A stretch of 12,488 nucleotides of DNA from Saprospiraceae bacterium (GCA_027009605.1 JALVCY010000283.1:1-12488), one strand, 5' to 3'; counted from the first letter of the stretch, positions 1 through 7,177 are shown. The notes: generated by a model from the sequence alone, not told the origin. Translations and numbers: made by a program.

Positions 1-90
1 CCGGGTGTCTATGTGGCCATGAACGGCAGATATTTTAACTGGAACGAAGTACGCAAAAATACCAAGACCGGTTTTTTTGAAAGTGTCTAG
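1..90 (+). CDS. 3' end of an unrecognised protein (partial)
   Basis: Frame 1 is open from the first base to a TAG at 88-90 and encodes 29 residues that begin PGVYVAMNGRYFNW and end in TGFFESV. The start lies outside the window. The mixed aromatic and charged composition looks like real protein and not a chance open frame, but the fragment is too short to assign to a family. It converges on the receptor gene that ends at 793, with about 700 bases of repeats between them. A weak inverted repeat (AGTTTG/CAAACT) overlaps the stop but has no T-run, so no terminator is called. Confidence 0.6.
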   Translation, partial: PGVYVAMNGRYFNWNEVRKNTKTGFFESV

Positions 91-144
91 TTTGGGTCAA
101 ACTTCGATTCTTAAATTCGCTTCCGGCAATTTCAGTTGAACAAT

Positions 145-444
145 CAGGGTAAGCGAAAGAAAATTTTTATAATATTTGGCCTATGTGTGGACTATTTCTC
201 ACCCAAATTTTAGCAGTCTGAAGCCAAGAATTTGTAGTGTTTCTTAGTGTAAACTTAGTGTTATCTAAAGTGTTCTTAGTGGTAAGGAAAAATGTAAGGC
301 CTAACCACTAAGGACACGAAGTTGCCACTAAGAAATCACTAAGGAATTGATTGTCAATAAGTTAAATTCCAACTTTATGTACACTAATTTACTCTCCAGT
401 CTGAGATATTTTTATATTCTATTTTTTTTCTTTCGTTTACCCTG
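145..444. repeat. MITE-like element with about 19-base inverted ends
   Basis: The left end CAGGGTAAGCGAAAGAAAA (145-163) recurs as the reverse complement at 426-444 with one mismatch. TGAACA occurs just outside both ends (137-142 and 446-451), which could be a target-site duplication, although one or two unpaired bases lie between it and each end. The interior is AT-rich and carries the large palindrome at 240-346. No transposase is encoded, so if this is mobile it is non-autonomous. That it is one element is an inference from the paired ends. Confidence 0.45.
240..346. repeat. Large imperfect palindrome built from CTTAGTG units
   Basis: The left arm (240-283) contains several CTTAGTG-like units and pairs with the right arm (about 302-346), which has the matching CACTAAG units, around a loop of about 18 bases centred near 293. 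The arms align at near-constant register over about 44 bases. Similar CACTAAGGACAC-type palindromes are widespread between genes in bacteria. Transcribed, it would form one long imperfect hairpin. Confidence 0.65.
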
Positions 445-460
445 CTGAACAGTTGGACAG

Positions 461-695
461 TGAGCTTGCTCCGAAAAGCCGAGTGCAGTGGTTTGTTCTT
501 GAGCCCACAAAATTTTATTTGAATAGCCGAAATACATAAGCCTGAGCCCCATCGGGGCGATATCTTGGTAAAAGACTAAAATAGTAGGGATATAGCTCCG
601 TAGGAGCGACACCACGCTGCACTAGGCATTGTAGCCAAATAAAATTTTGTTCATCGCTTTTTTTTTGGCGGAGTGGACTTTTTGGAGTGGACTCA
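461..695. repeat. Composite palindromic repeat, copy A
   Basis: The left arm (461-521) begins TGAGCTTGCTCCGAAAAG and ends with ACAAAATTTTATTTG (507-521). The right arm (638-695) ends GGACTCA, and ACAAAATTTTATTTG recurs exactly in reverse complement at 636-650. The outer ends form an imperfect inverted repeat. The 116-base core (522-637) contains two small hairpins, GCCCC-ATC-GGGGC (546-558) and GCTCC-GTA-GGAGC (595-607), a type common between genes in Bacteroidota. Copy B at 11913-12093 shares both arms but has a different core. Confidence 0.7.
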
Positions 696-698
696 ATA

Positions 699-732
699 GT
701 TGAACGACCCGCCTGCATCGGGCAGGTTGAAC
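699..732. repeat. Small GC-rich palindrome between GTTGAAC direct repeats
   Basis: GTTGAAC occurs at 699-705 and again at 726-732. The 20 bases between them contain CCTGC-ATCGG-GCAGG and could fold as a short hairpin. The layout resembles a small palindromic insertion with a 7-base target duplication, but chance duplication is possible. The second GTTGAAC overlaps the edge of the 69-base repeat copy C. Confidence 0.4.
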
Positions 733-795
733 AAAATCTCCAAACAGAATAAAATTTGGTAATTTTACAGCAGAATACCTTTAGGAGTAAGCTCA
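727..795 (-). repeat. 69-base repeat, copy C, fused to the receptor stop codon
   Basis: Read on the minus strand it begins TGAGCTTACTCCTAAAGG and ends GAGATTTTGTTCAA. It aligns without gaps to 7178-7246 at 58 of 69 positions, with 32 bases near the inner end differing at only one site. It resembles the left arm of copies A and B. Its first three bases are the TGA stop of the receptor gene, so the element abuts or was inserted at the very end of that reading frame. Confidence 0.7.
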
Positions 796-3189
796 TAGTT
801 TGATTCGATTAAGCTCATCACTACTTTTGGTCTTAATATCCACTTTATTTTTCAAGTGCCCAAACTTGTATTTTAGCGTAAGCCGGACTCTCCGACTATC
901 ATAATAGGCCTTTTGTTCCACAAATAGATGGCCAATAGTCGAATGAGATGTGACTATTTGGGATTTGAAGATGTCGTTGGCGGTTAGGCGGGCACTGAGC
1001 TTGCCATCCAAGAATTTTTTGCCCAACCATAGATTGACAAACCAACCGGAAGAATACTCAAAAATTCCTTCTAAACCCGGCCCAAACCAAGTGTATTGCG
1101 CCCCAAAATTCCAATCCTTGACATTGAAGTCCTGGTAGCTAAAGGCATATTTTTCGTCTTTCCGAAAGGTCTTGCCGGAGTTGAATATATCATCGATAAT
1201 AAACCGCCGGGAGTAGCCAAATCCATTGGCAGATGTCCACCAATTGTTTTTGTAAGGCAAAATGACCTGCCCGTAATACTTCTCTTCGGACGTTAAATTA
1301 TTGAATATACCTACATTGACCAACGGATTGGCCGCATCGGATTCCACCGTAATCTCTATCGGGTTTTGGGTAAACGAATATCCAAGCGTCAATAACGGAT
1401 AGCCGGAATAACTGCCGTTAAATTCAATCTCATTTTTAATCTCCGGGATTAGCTGCGGATTGCCTTTCAGAATCGAAAAAGAATCCAAATAGTCCACAAA
1501 TGGGTTCAAATCAGAATAATCCGGCCGCTCAATCCGCTTGCTTAGCGAAAGATTGGCCACAATCTCATCCGTAAACCGGTACTCCACCAATGCCGATGGA
1601 AAGAAGTTTTGATAAGTCGTATCGTAGTAATTACCGGATAAAGCGGAATGGGCTTGTGCATCGGAATTTTCATACCTTAAACCGGCTTTAAAAGTCCATT
1701 TGCCGGCTTCTTTGGTCAAGTCGGTATAGACTGCCGTTTCCTTTTCCGTATAATTGATGGCATCCGCTATCTGTCCGGTGGAACGCCAAGCTTCATTAGG
1801 ATTATTTCTTACGAAAAAATCCGTATGGGCATTATTGGCGGTTTGGGAAAATTTGGTGCCCACTTCGGCCTTTAGAAAATCATGGAATAAGCGTTGCTCA
1901 TAATCCAAGCGACCGATCCAAATTTGGATTTTGCCATCCGCTTGGCTTTTTCGGTGAAGCGTACCTGAATTGCTTAGTTTTTCTTCGATGAAGCTAGTTT
2001 TATCTGAATGGTAGCCGGTATGATTTACGGACAGCGTAAGGGCTCGATGCAAGGTGTCCGCATATCTATATTGCAAGTCGGTGATGCCGTAGAGTAGGTC
2101 ATTATTGGCGTTATTGTCTGTGGTCAGTTCTTGGATTTGGTTGATTCCTTCAAAGATGATGTTTTTGTTGGTGGTATTGGATTTGGAGTAGTCTAATTTG
2201 GCACGATAGCCCAATTTTAGGCTATGTTTCTTACTGAGCGCATAAGATACTTTCGTAGAAAAAGTATTGTTATTCCAAGATTGATAGTCCGTTAAAAGGT
2301 TGTTTTTGAGCTTAAAAGTAGATGTAGGCTGGGTAATAATTCGTGTAAACTCTTCATCTTTAAAAGTCTTATATGGATTCCAAGAGAAGGAGCTGAAAAC
2401 GCCCCATTTCCCTTTTTTATACGAAAAGTCGGTTTTCAGGTAGGCCCGGCTGTAAGTGGCTCTAGTGGTATTGACTAGGATATTGCCGAGAAACCCTTCC
2501 AATTGGCTGTTTTTGGTGATGATGTTGACGACACCGCCTTTGCCTTCTGCGTCATATTTGGCGGATGGATTGCGGATGACTTCGATTTTGACGATTTCTT
2601 CCGAATTCAGGCTTTTGATGATGTCCATAGACTGGACTTCTTGGCCATCCAAAAATATTTTGACCTTTCCCTTCCCAAACATTTGGACGGACTCTTCGTC
2701 TCGGGACAGATAAAGGCCGGGCGTACTCTTGAGCACGTCCACCGCCGAGCCGGTCGAACTAAGGGAAGTATTTTCCACATTGACTTGTAAAATGCCGTTT
2801 TTCTGCTCAAACCGGGGTGTTTTGGCCTTGACTACGGCTTCTTTAATGGCCACGCTGGCAGCAGTGAGTTGGATGATACCGATATTGGCAGTTGCCGTAT
2901 AATCTGCTAATGTCACCCAAGCATCTTGATAGCCAAGCGAGGTGATTTGGAGCAGTTGGCCGGATGGGTTGGATGCGATTATGGTAAAATTTCCGTCATA
3001 AGTGATGACCCCGTCCACAAAAGAAGAGTCCTTTTGATTCAATAAGATGATATTGGCTACATCCACGGGATTTCCGGAAGGATTGACGATTTTTCCGGAG
3101 AAAGGATTGGATTGGGCTTGGGCTTGCGCTTGGGCTTGGGCTTGCGCAAAAAAAAGAAAGAATAGGAGAGATGAAAGGGCTTTTGTCAT
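793..3189 (-). CDS. TonB-dependent-receptor-like outer-membrane beta-barrel protein
   Basis: This 798-residue protein has the layout of the Bacteroidota outer-membrane beta-barrel family (OMP_b-brl_3 type). It has a signal peptide (about 1-26, MTKALSSLLFFLFF then six AQ pairs), a carboxypeptidase-regulatory-like domain (about 28-97, SGKIVNPSGNPVDVANIIL), a plug domain (about 127-226, with VDVLKSTPGLYL and ending GGVVNIITK), and a long barrel to a C-terminal LTLKYKFG strand and a short polar tail. Such proteins sit in the outer membrane and are thought to take up or bind nutrients. The substrate is not evident here, and no SusD partner is adjacent. I chose the ATG at 3187-3189 because it directly precedes the signal peptide. 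The in-frame ATG at 3259-3261 lies in the loop of the upstream gene's terminator. The leader has no Shine-Dalgarno. The stop TGA (793-795) is the first three bases of a repeat element. Confidence 0.9.
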   Translation of the reverse strand: MTKALSSLLFFLFFAQAQAQAQAQAQSNPFSGKIVNPSGNPVDVANIILLNQKDSSFVDGVITYDGNFTIIASNPSGQLLQITSLGYQDAWVTLADYTATANIGIIQLTAASVAIKEAVVKAKTPRFEQKNGILQVNVENTSLSSTGSAVDVLKSTPGLYLSRDEESVQMFGKGKVKIFLDGQEVQSMDIIKSLNSEEIVKIEVIRNPSAKYDAEGKGGVVNIITKNSQLEGFLGNILVNTTRATYSRAYLKTDFSYKKGKWGVFSSFSWNPYKTFKDEEFTRIITQPTSTFKLKNNLLTDYQSWNNNTFSTKVSYALSKKHSLKLGYRAKLDYSKSNTTNKNIIFEGINQIQELTTDNNANNDLLYGITDLQYRYADTLHRALTLSVNHTGYHSDKTSFIEEKLSNSGTLHRKSQADGKIQIWIGRLDYEQRLFHDFLKAEVGTKFSQTANNAHTDFFVRNNPNEAWRSTGQIADAINYTEKETAVYTDLTKEAGKWTFKAGLRYENSDAQAHSALSGNYYDTTYQNFFPSALVEYRFTDEIVANLSLSKRIERPDYSDLNPFVDYLDSFSILKGNPQLIPEIKNEIEFNGSYSGYPLLTLGYSFTQNPIEITVESDAANPLVNVGIFNNLTSEEKYYGQVILPYKNNWWTSANGFGYSRRFIIDDIFNSGKTFRKDEKYAFSYQDFNVKDWNFGAQYTWFGPGLEGIFEYSSGWFVNLWLGKKFLDGKLSARLTANDIFKSQIVTSHSTIGHLFVEQKAYYDSRRVRLTLKYKFGHLKNKVDIKTKSSDELNRIKL
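3112..3147 (-). repeat. In-frame hexamer tandem repeat in a signal peptide
   Basis: Six TTGSGC hexamers, arranged as two identical 18-base units (3112-3129 and 3130-3147), encode AQAQAQAQAQAQ at the signal-peptide cleavage region of the receptor. Because the unit is six bases, copy-number change would alter the length of the region near the cleavage site without a frameshift. Confidence 0.85.
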
Positions 3190-3240
3190 GAAGTTTTGGG
3201 ATAAATGAGATGATTTTTGAAAGATGGTTGCACTGAATAT

Positions 3241-3273
3241 AAAAAAAAACACGAATAGCATGTGTTATTCGTG
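3241..3273 (-). terminator. Intrinsic terminator after the tail-fiber-like gene
   Basis: On the minus strand a perfect 8-base-pair stem, CACGAATA/TATTCGTG, with an 8-base loop is followed at once by nine T residues. It lies about 23 bases after the stop of the secreted tail-fiber-like gene and 50 bases before the receptor ATG. It therefore should end the two-gene unit and separate it from the receptor gene. Confidence 0.88.
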
Positions 3274-3295
3274 GTTTGATGTGTGAAAAATAGGT

Positions 3296-4237
3296 TTAGT
3301 TAGGGCATGGGACAGAAGTGAATACAGGTTGTCCGGAATTGTTAACAGTCATTTTCCAACATTGACCATTTGGCGAAGTCATAATCACACCATTTGCGGC
3401 ATCTTCAATATAGATGTCACCATTTTTAACGTGGACTTTGGCTTTTGGGTTTTTTGCACCGATGCCGATGCCTTTTTGGGTAATGCTAACAATTTCTGAA
3501 TTCGGATTAGTCCATTCGTCCGTAATAAATCTTATTGCTCCACCACTATTTGCCGCACATAGGATTAAGTTATCAGAATCAGCAGTGGCATAAATCATCG
3601 ATGATTTACGCAGATGTGGTAAGACTTTATCTGTATCCGGATAGCCATAAATACCAAGGGCAGCACGGCTGTTATTTACCGTACGATTGAAATAAGCTAA
3701 GGCAGTCTCTTGATTAAATTGAATAATGGGGTCGGTATTATTAACCAAAAGTGGAACATCCGTGTAGGTATCCGTACCAACAATAACAGAGCCGGGATGC
3801 CGGATTCCATCTGTCATAGTTGAGGAATGCCAAAGTCCGGTATTTTTTGCATATAAGGCGTAAGGGACACTCAGCAGTTTACTTGTACCCAATAACTCAT
3901 AGCTGCCATTATTATCAGAATCAATCTCCGTTTTTAAGTAATAGCTTCCATTTCCCCAATCAATACTCGAAAACGTACCAATAGGGTTGTTGCCGGCACC
4001 AATTTCTAACTGGAACAGACCCAAGTTATTGGTATGTACCTTATGTGTTTCGCTATACGCGACCGTACCTGTTGGTGAATTCCGTAGAATAGAACACTTC
4101 ATGCCGATGTCTGCATTGGTGAAAGGTTGTCCGGCTAGGTTTCTAGCCACTCCTTGGTAATTAAAACCTTCCGGTGCTTGGGCGAATAGGCCCGTTCCTA
4201 ATAAAAGGAATACTGTTAATGTTAGGATAGACTTCAT
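3296..4237 (-). CDS. Secreted tail-fiber/adhesin-like protein
   Basis: The 313-residue product starts with a clear signal peptide (about 1-20, ending GTGLFAQ). It continues with PEGFNYQGVARNLAGQPF, a conserved N-terminal block of Bacteroidota secreted proteins usually annotated as tail-fiber or adhesin-like. LGTSKLLSVPYALYA follows near residue 117. The C-terminal part (about 267-313) has the recurring pattern NGDIYIE, GVIMTSPNGQCWKMTV and ends PVFTSVPCPN. The two Cys residues could pair. No catalytic motif, membrane segment after the signal peptide, or T9SS sorting domain was seen. The family label comes from sequence resemblance and does not mean a phage origin. Its ATG shares one base with the stop of the upstream T9SS gene (TAATG), so the two are probably translationally coupled. 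Confidence 0.8.
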   Translation of the reverse strand: MKSILTLTVFLLLGTGLFAQAPEGFNYQGVARNLAGQPFTNADIGMKCSILRNSPTGTVAYSETHKVHTNNLGLFQLEIGAGNNPIGTFSSIDWGNGSYYLKTEIDSDNNGSYELLGTSKLLSVPYALYAKNTGLWHSSTMTDGIRHPGSVIVGTDTYTDVPLLVNNTDPIIQFNQETALAYFNRTVNNSRAALGIYGYPDTDKVLPHLRKSSMIYATADSDNLILCAANSGGAIRFITDEWTNPNSEIVSITQKGIGIGAKNPKAKVHVKNGDIYIEDAANGVIMTSPNGQCWKMTVNNSGQPVFTSVPCPN

Positions 4238-4734
4238 TAGTTGACTTTTTGAATTTTGTGTGTTTGAGAAAAGATTTGATTTCCTATTTTCATGCTTAGG
4301 AAATAAGTACCACTTGGTAAGGTGGCAAGGGAGATGTTTTTGCTTATGGTCTGTCCGACAATGGTGTTTTTTAGCATCACTTTGCCTGTTAAATCTAAAA
4401 GCACAAGCTCAATTTTTTCTTTTTTTGTAAATGCAAAGTCAATGTTTAACTGGTCGGTCGTCGGATTGGGGTACACTTTTATTTGCCCATAATCTGCCGG
4501 TAGCCGGTTGATGGCCGTTATGAGGTAGTGAGGTTGGTGAAATCCTTGGGTGAGCAATGAACCGGAGCCGGTTAAAGTGGAAATGGCTACTTCTCCTAGA
4601 GTCCAATCAATTTGGATGCTGTTGGTTTGATACGAATTTCCCGATGTAGCCATCACTTCGTGTACTGAAGATTGGGAGAACAACGAGATGCAATTTAGGC
4701 TAAAAAATAAAAAAACAATAATTGTTTTCATCAT
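4237..4734 (-). CDS. Small secreted protein with T9SS type A sorting domain
   Basis: The 165-residue protein has a signal peptide (about 1-20), then a short conserved region (about 30-68, with IDWTLGEVAISTL and LLTQGFHQP) common in small Bacteroidota surface proteins. The C-terminal domain (about 86-165) begins VYPNPTTDQLNIDF and ends in a YFLSMKIGNQIFSQTHKI strand pair. That is the classic type A sorting signal for export by the type IX secretion system and attachment to, or release from, the cell surface. No enzymatic domain fits between signal and sorting domain, so a structural or binding role is likely. Two adjacent ATGs begin the gene. A consensus promoter lies about 30-60 bases upstream. 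The stop overlaps the next gene by one base. Confidence 0.88.
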   Translation of the reverse strand: MMKTIIVFLFFSLNCISLFSQSSVHEVMATSGNSYQTNSIQIDWTLGEVAISTLTGSGSLLTQGFHQPHYLITAINRLPADYGQIKVYPNPTTDQLNIDFAFTKKEKIELVLLDLTGKVMLKNTIVGQTISKNISLATLPSGTYFLSMKIGNQIFSQTHKIQKVN

Positions 4735-4764
4735 GTATGCAGTTTGTTATGTTAGTTTCTTCAC

Positions 4765-4796
4765 CAAAGATATTGGACTTCAGGAAAACAAACAAA
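4765..4796 (-). promoter_or_regulatory. Bacteroidota-type promoter for the two-gene secreted unit
   Basis: On the minus strand a TTTG (-33 element, 4793-4796) is followed by exactly 20 bases and then TATCTTTG (-7 element, 4765-4772). This fits the Bacteroidota primary-sigma consensus TTTG-N19-21-TAnnTTTG at every fixed position. Transcription would begin near 4758, giving a leader of about 24 bases. It lies within the 69-base gap behind the glycosyltransferase stop. Confidence 0.8.
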
Positions 4797-4803
4797 CTGG
4801 AAT

Positions 4804-5730
4804 CTATTTTTTAGCACCAAAAAAAAGTCGCAGCCATTTGGGTAGCCAAAAACGACCTAATAATCCCATCTTCGTTTTTTGGGCCGCATAGAATAATTGT
4901 TGCTCAATTTCGTGGCTGACTTTAATGCTCTCGGGATGGGTTAGGGGGAATGGGACTTTTTGGCTTTTGAGTTCCCTAATTTTGTTTGATGTGGTTGTAT
5001 GGGTGGATTCTTCATTAAATCCAATGTTACGGACGAGATTTACTTTTGGTAAAATACAAATACCTTTGTTTTGAAGAATGGAGTAGTACCAAGCATACGC
5101 CCAAGAATCATTCTCTTCTTTTTGGGTGGCTTCAAATTTTTCCGCAAGGTATTTTTGCGAAAGCGAATCCAAACTAAGTTGCTTAAAATCAAAATCTTCT
5201 AGACCTTCTAAGGATAAATTTATCTTTCGCCAAGCCCGCCGCCAAGTAGCCCAGCCCCATACTAAGGGCATCGAAACAAATGTATAACTTTCCGGTAATG
5301 AATGAGTTAAGTCTTCAATAGGATTGTCACCCGCAATATGCATTACTTGGGGACTCTCTTTATATCTCTCCAAAAGCTCCGTTGCAAAAGGGAAAAAAGA
5401 TACATCCGGAACGCAATCATCTTCTAGGATAATACCGGATTCTTCATGCTCAAAAAACCAATCGATGGCTTCATGGACAGCATTGCGGCAGCCCATGTTC
5501 TTCTCCCGAAATAGAGTGATTATTTCACATGACCAATCAATATTTTTTAAAATATCTCTTGCTTGAGCACACTTTGCAGAATCATCCGGTTTGTTTGGTC
5601 TTGGTCCGTCCGCTCCCACATATACTTTGGCTGGTTGGATGGCACGCAGGTTTTGTATGACCTTTTCGACAGCAGTAGGCCGGTTGAAAATTAAGAGTAA
5701 TATCGGGGTAGAAAAGGATTCTTCCATCAT
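4804..5730 (-). CDS. GT-A fold glycosyltransferase (nucleotide-sugar transferase family)
   Basis: The 308-residue product has hallmarks of a GT-A nucleotide-diphospho-sugar transferase. LLIFNRP lies at 12-18 in the first beta strand, VYVGADGPRP at about 36-45, and an acidic metal-binding motif ILEDDCVPD around residues 101-109 (E103, D104, D105). A conserved VWGWATWRRAW block (about 157-167) follows. It probably transfers a sugar from a nucleotide donor to a glycan, lipid or protein acceptor at the cytoplasmic face. The acceptor cannot be told. There is no signal peptide, and the basic, aromatic C-terminus (WLPKWLRLFFGAKK) could lean on the membrane. It is divergent from glyA and stands alone, not in a polysaccharide cluster. 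The next gene has its own promoter. Two ATGs begin the gene and either could be used. Confidence 0.85.
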   Translation of the reverse strand: MMEESFSTPILLLIFNRPTAVEKVIQNLRAIQPAKVYVGADGPRPNKPDDSAKCAQARDILKNIDWSCEIITLFREKNMGCRNAVHEAIDWFFEHEESGIILEDDCVPDVSFFPFATELLERYKESPQVMHIAGDNPIEDLTHSLPESYTFVSMPLVWGWATWRRAWRKINLSLEGLEDFDFKQLSLDSLSQKYLAEKFEATQKEENDSWAYAWYYSILQNKGICILPKVNLVRNIGFNEESTHTTTSNKIRELKSQKVPFPLTHPESIKVSHEIEQQLFYAAQKTKMGLLGRFWLPKWLRLFFGAKK

Positions 5731-5749
5731 GAATTAGGCATTGTTGCTG

Positions 5750-5757
5750 CAAATATG
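5750..5757 (-). promoter_or_regulatory. Possible -7 element for the glycosyltransferase
   Basis: CATATTTG on the minus strand matches TAnnTTTG except at the first base and lies 20 bases before the start codon. No TTTG sits at the right distance upstream; the nearest is a TTG only 12 bases away. This is therefore a weak call. Confidence 0.25.
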
Positions 5758-5831
5758 CATTTTTTTTGACAACTATGGATTATTTGCTTGGAGATTCACA
5801 TCGGTTCACTCCTAATCTTAAAAAAATACAC

Positions 5832-5839
5832 TACCTTGC
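5832..5839 (+). promoter_or_regulatory. Possible -7 region for glyA
   Basis: TACCTTGC lies about 33 bases before the glyA ATG. It looks like the common Bacteroidota TACCTTTGC box with one T missing. No clear TTTG is found near 5808, so this is a guess from position and partial match. Confidence 0.25.
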
Positions 5840-5872
5840 GCCCGCATTAAAAAAACGAGAAAAACACGACTT

Positions 5873-7144
5873 ATGCACCAAGATCAAGCCATTTTTGACC
5901 TGATAAACGAAGAGTTGAGCCGCCAGCAGGATGGTTTAGAACTCATTGCTTCCGAAAACTTTACTTCTAAGCAGGTAATGGATGCCATGGGCTCCTGCCT
6001 GACCAATAAATATGCCGAAGGATACCCCGGAAAACGCTATTATGGTGGTTGTGAAGTGGTCGATAAGGTCGAGCAATTGGCCATTGATCGGCTCAAAAAG
6101 TTGTTTGGTGCGGCTTACGCCAATGTGCAACCACATTCGGGCGCACAAGCGAATGCGGCTGTCTTTTTAGCTGTTTTGAAGCCCGGGGACAAGATTTTGG
6201 GCTTTAATTTGGCGCATGGCGGGCATTTGTCGCATGGCTCTCCGGTCAATTTCTCCGGAAAGCACTTCGTGGCTTCTTTTTATGGTGTGGAGCCGGATAC
6301 CGGGCTCATTGACATGGATAAGGTGGAAGAAATAGCCAAAAAAGAGCGCCCCAAATTGATTGTTTGTGGTGCTTCTGCTTATTCCCGGGATTGGGATTAT
6401 GCCCGCTTTCGCCAAATTGCGGACGAAGTAGGGGCTTTGTTGTTGGCGGATATTGCGCATCCGGCGGGGTTAATTGCGACCGGTTTGTTGAAAAGTCCGA
6501 TGGAGCACTGCCATATAGTGACATCCACCACGCACAAAACCTTGCGCGGTCCCCGCGGGGGCATCATCATGATGGGCAAAAACTTTGAAAATCCCTGGGG
6601 GCTGACCACCAAAAAAGGCAGCTTGCGCAAAATGTCCGGCATCCTGAATAGCGGCGTTTTTCCCGGCATGCAAGGCGGCCCGTTAGAACACGTCATTGCC
6701 GCCAAAGCAGTGGCTTTTCATGAAGCCTTACAGCCGGATTTTAAAGAATATGGAAAACAGGTCATCAAAAATGCCCATGCAATGGCGCAGGAATTGGTCA
6801 ACCGCGGCTATGGAATCATCTCCGGTGGTACCGATAACCACTTGATGCTCATTGACTTACGCTCCAAGGGAATTACCGGAAAAGAAGCCGAGAAAGTGTT
6901 GGGCGATGCCGGTATTACTGTCAATAAAAACATGGTGCCGTTTGATACGGAGTCGCCTTTTGTAACTTCCGGAATACGGATTGGATCGGCGGCTATGACG
7001 ACTCGCGGGTTAGGCGAAAAGGAAGCCGTACAGGTTGTGGATTGGATGGATCGGGTTTTAACGCATCCTAATCATTCAAAGATAATAGAAGAAGTTCGTA
7101 GTAATATTGTAGATATGATGCGACATTTTCCGCTATACGGATAA
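5873..7144 (+). CDS. glyA: Serine hydroxymethyltransferase
   Basis: GlyA interconverts serine and glycine with tetrahydrofolate, making 5,10-methylene-THF for purine, thymidylate and methionine synthesis. It is a cytosolic PLP enzyme. The 423 residues are full length and the family signatures are intact: GLELIASENF (21-30), KYAEGYPGKRYYGG (46-59, holding the conserved Tyr and Glu), the PLP-stacking His118 in AHGGHLSHG, Asp193 and His196 in LADIAHPAGL, the Schiff-base Lys222 in TSTTHKTLRGPRGG, and the substrate-carboxylate Arg369 in SGIRIGS. An insertion around residues 237-258 relative to the E. coli enzyme is typical of Bacteroidota GlyA. The ATG follows an A-rich leader without Shine-Dalgarno and matches the usual start of the family. 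It appears monocistronic, since a long gap follows. Confidence 0.97.
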   Translation: MHQDQAIFDLINEELSRQQDGLELIASENFTSKQVMDAMGSCLTNKYAEGYPGKRYYGGCEVVDKVEQLAIDRLKKLFGAAYANVQPHSGAQANAAVFLAVLKPGDKILGFNLAHGGHLSHGSPVNFSGKHFVASFYGVEPDTGLIDMDKVEEIAKKERPKLIVCGASAYSRDWDYARFRQIADEVGALLLADIAHPAGLIATGLLKSPMEHCHIVTSTTHKTLRGPRGGIIMMGKNFENPWGLTTKKGSLRKMSGILNSGVFPGMQGGPLEHVIAAKAVAFHEALQPDFKEYGKQVIKNAHAMAQELVNRGYGIISGGTDNHLMLIDLRSKGITGKEAEKVLGDAGITVNKNMVPFDTESPFVTSGIRIGSAAMTTRGLGEKEAVQVVDWMDRVLTHPNHSKIIEEVRSNIVDMMRHFPLYG

Positions 7145-7150
7145 GCCTGC

Positions 7151-7167
7151 TCCGGAAAGTACCCGGA
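7151..7167 (+). terminator. Weak hairpin after glyA
   Basis: TCCGG/CCGGA pair around a 7-base loop seven bases after the glyA stop, followed by CTTTAAACTTT. The stem is short and the T-run is broken, so termination would be inefficient. It may instead be a decayed repeat end, as CTGCTCCGGAAAGT resembles the outer end of copies A and B. Confidence 0.3.
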
Positions 7168-7177
7168 CTTTAAACTT

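Larger units (their letters stand above)
91..792. other. Convergent intergenic region filled with nested inverted repeats
   Basis: No convincing gene lies here. From left to right it holds about 54 bases of unremarkable sequence, a 300-base element bounded by inverted repeats (145-444) with a large inner palindrome (240-346), a 235-base composite element (461-695), a 20-base palindrome flanked by 7-base direct repeats (699-732), and most of a 69-base repeat copy (727-795). Short open frames at 412-796 are translations of these repeats and were not called. Confidence 0.75.

Noticed and set aside
88..102. Hairpin AGTTTG-GGT-CAAACT as terminator of the first gene
   Set aside because: The stem is AT-rich, only six pairs, and has no T-run.
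240..346. CRISPR-like array from the repeated CTTAGTG units
   Set aside because: Units are 7 bases, unevenly spaced and inverted about a centre, with no spacer-repeat pattern and no cas gene.
412..796. Short minus-strand open frames containing DIAPMGLRLMYFGY-like peptide
   Set aside because: They translate the intergenic palindromes of copy A. Such peptides are often misannotated from this repeat class.
3190..3261. Upstream ATG extending the receptor by 24 residues
   Set aside because: It lies in the loop of the upstream gene's terminator and would put hydrophobic residues before a complete signal peptide.
3296..4237. Prophage tail-fiber gene
   Set aside because: There are no neighbouring phage genes, it has a signal peptide, and it pairs with a T9SS protein, so a host surface protein is more likely.
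5936..6705. Several open frames opposite or out of frame within glyA
   Set aside because: They overlap a complete, conserved glyA and show no family resemblance.
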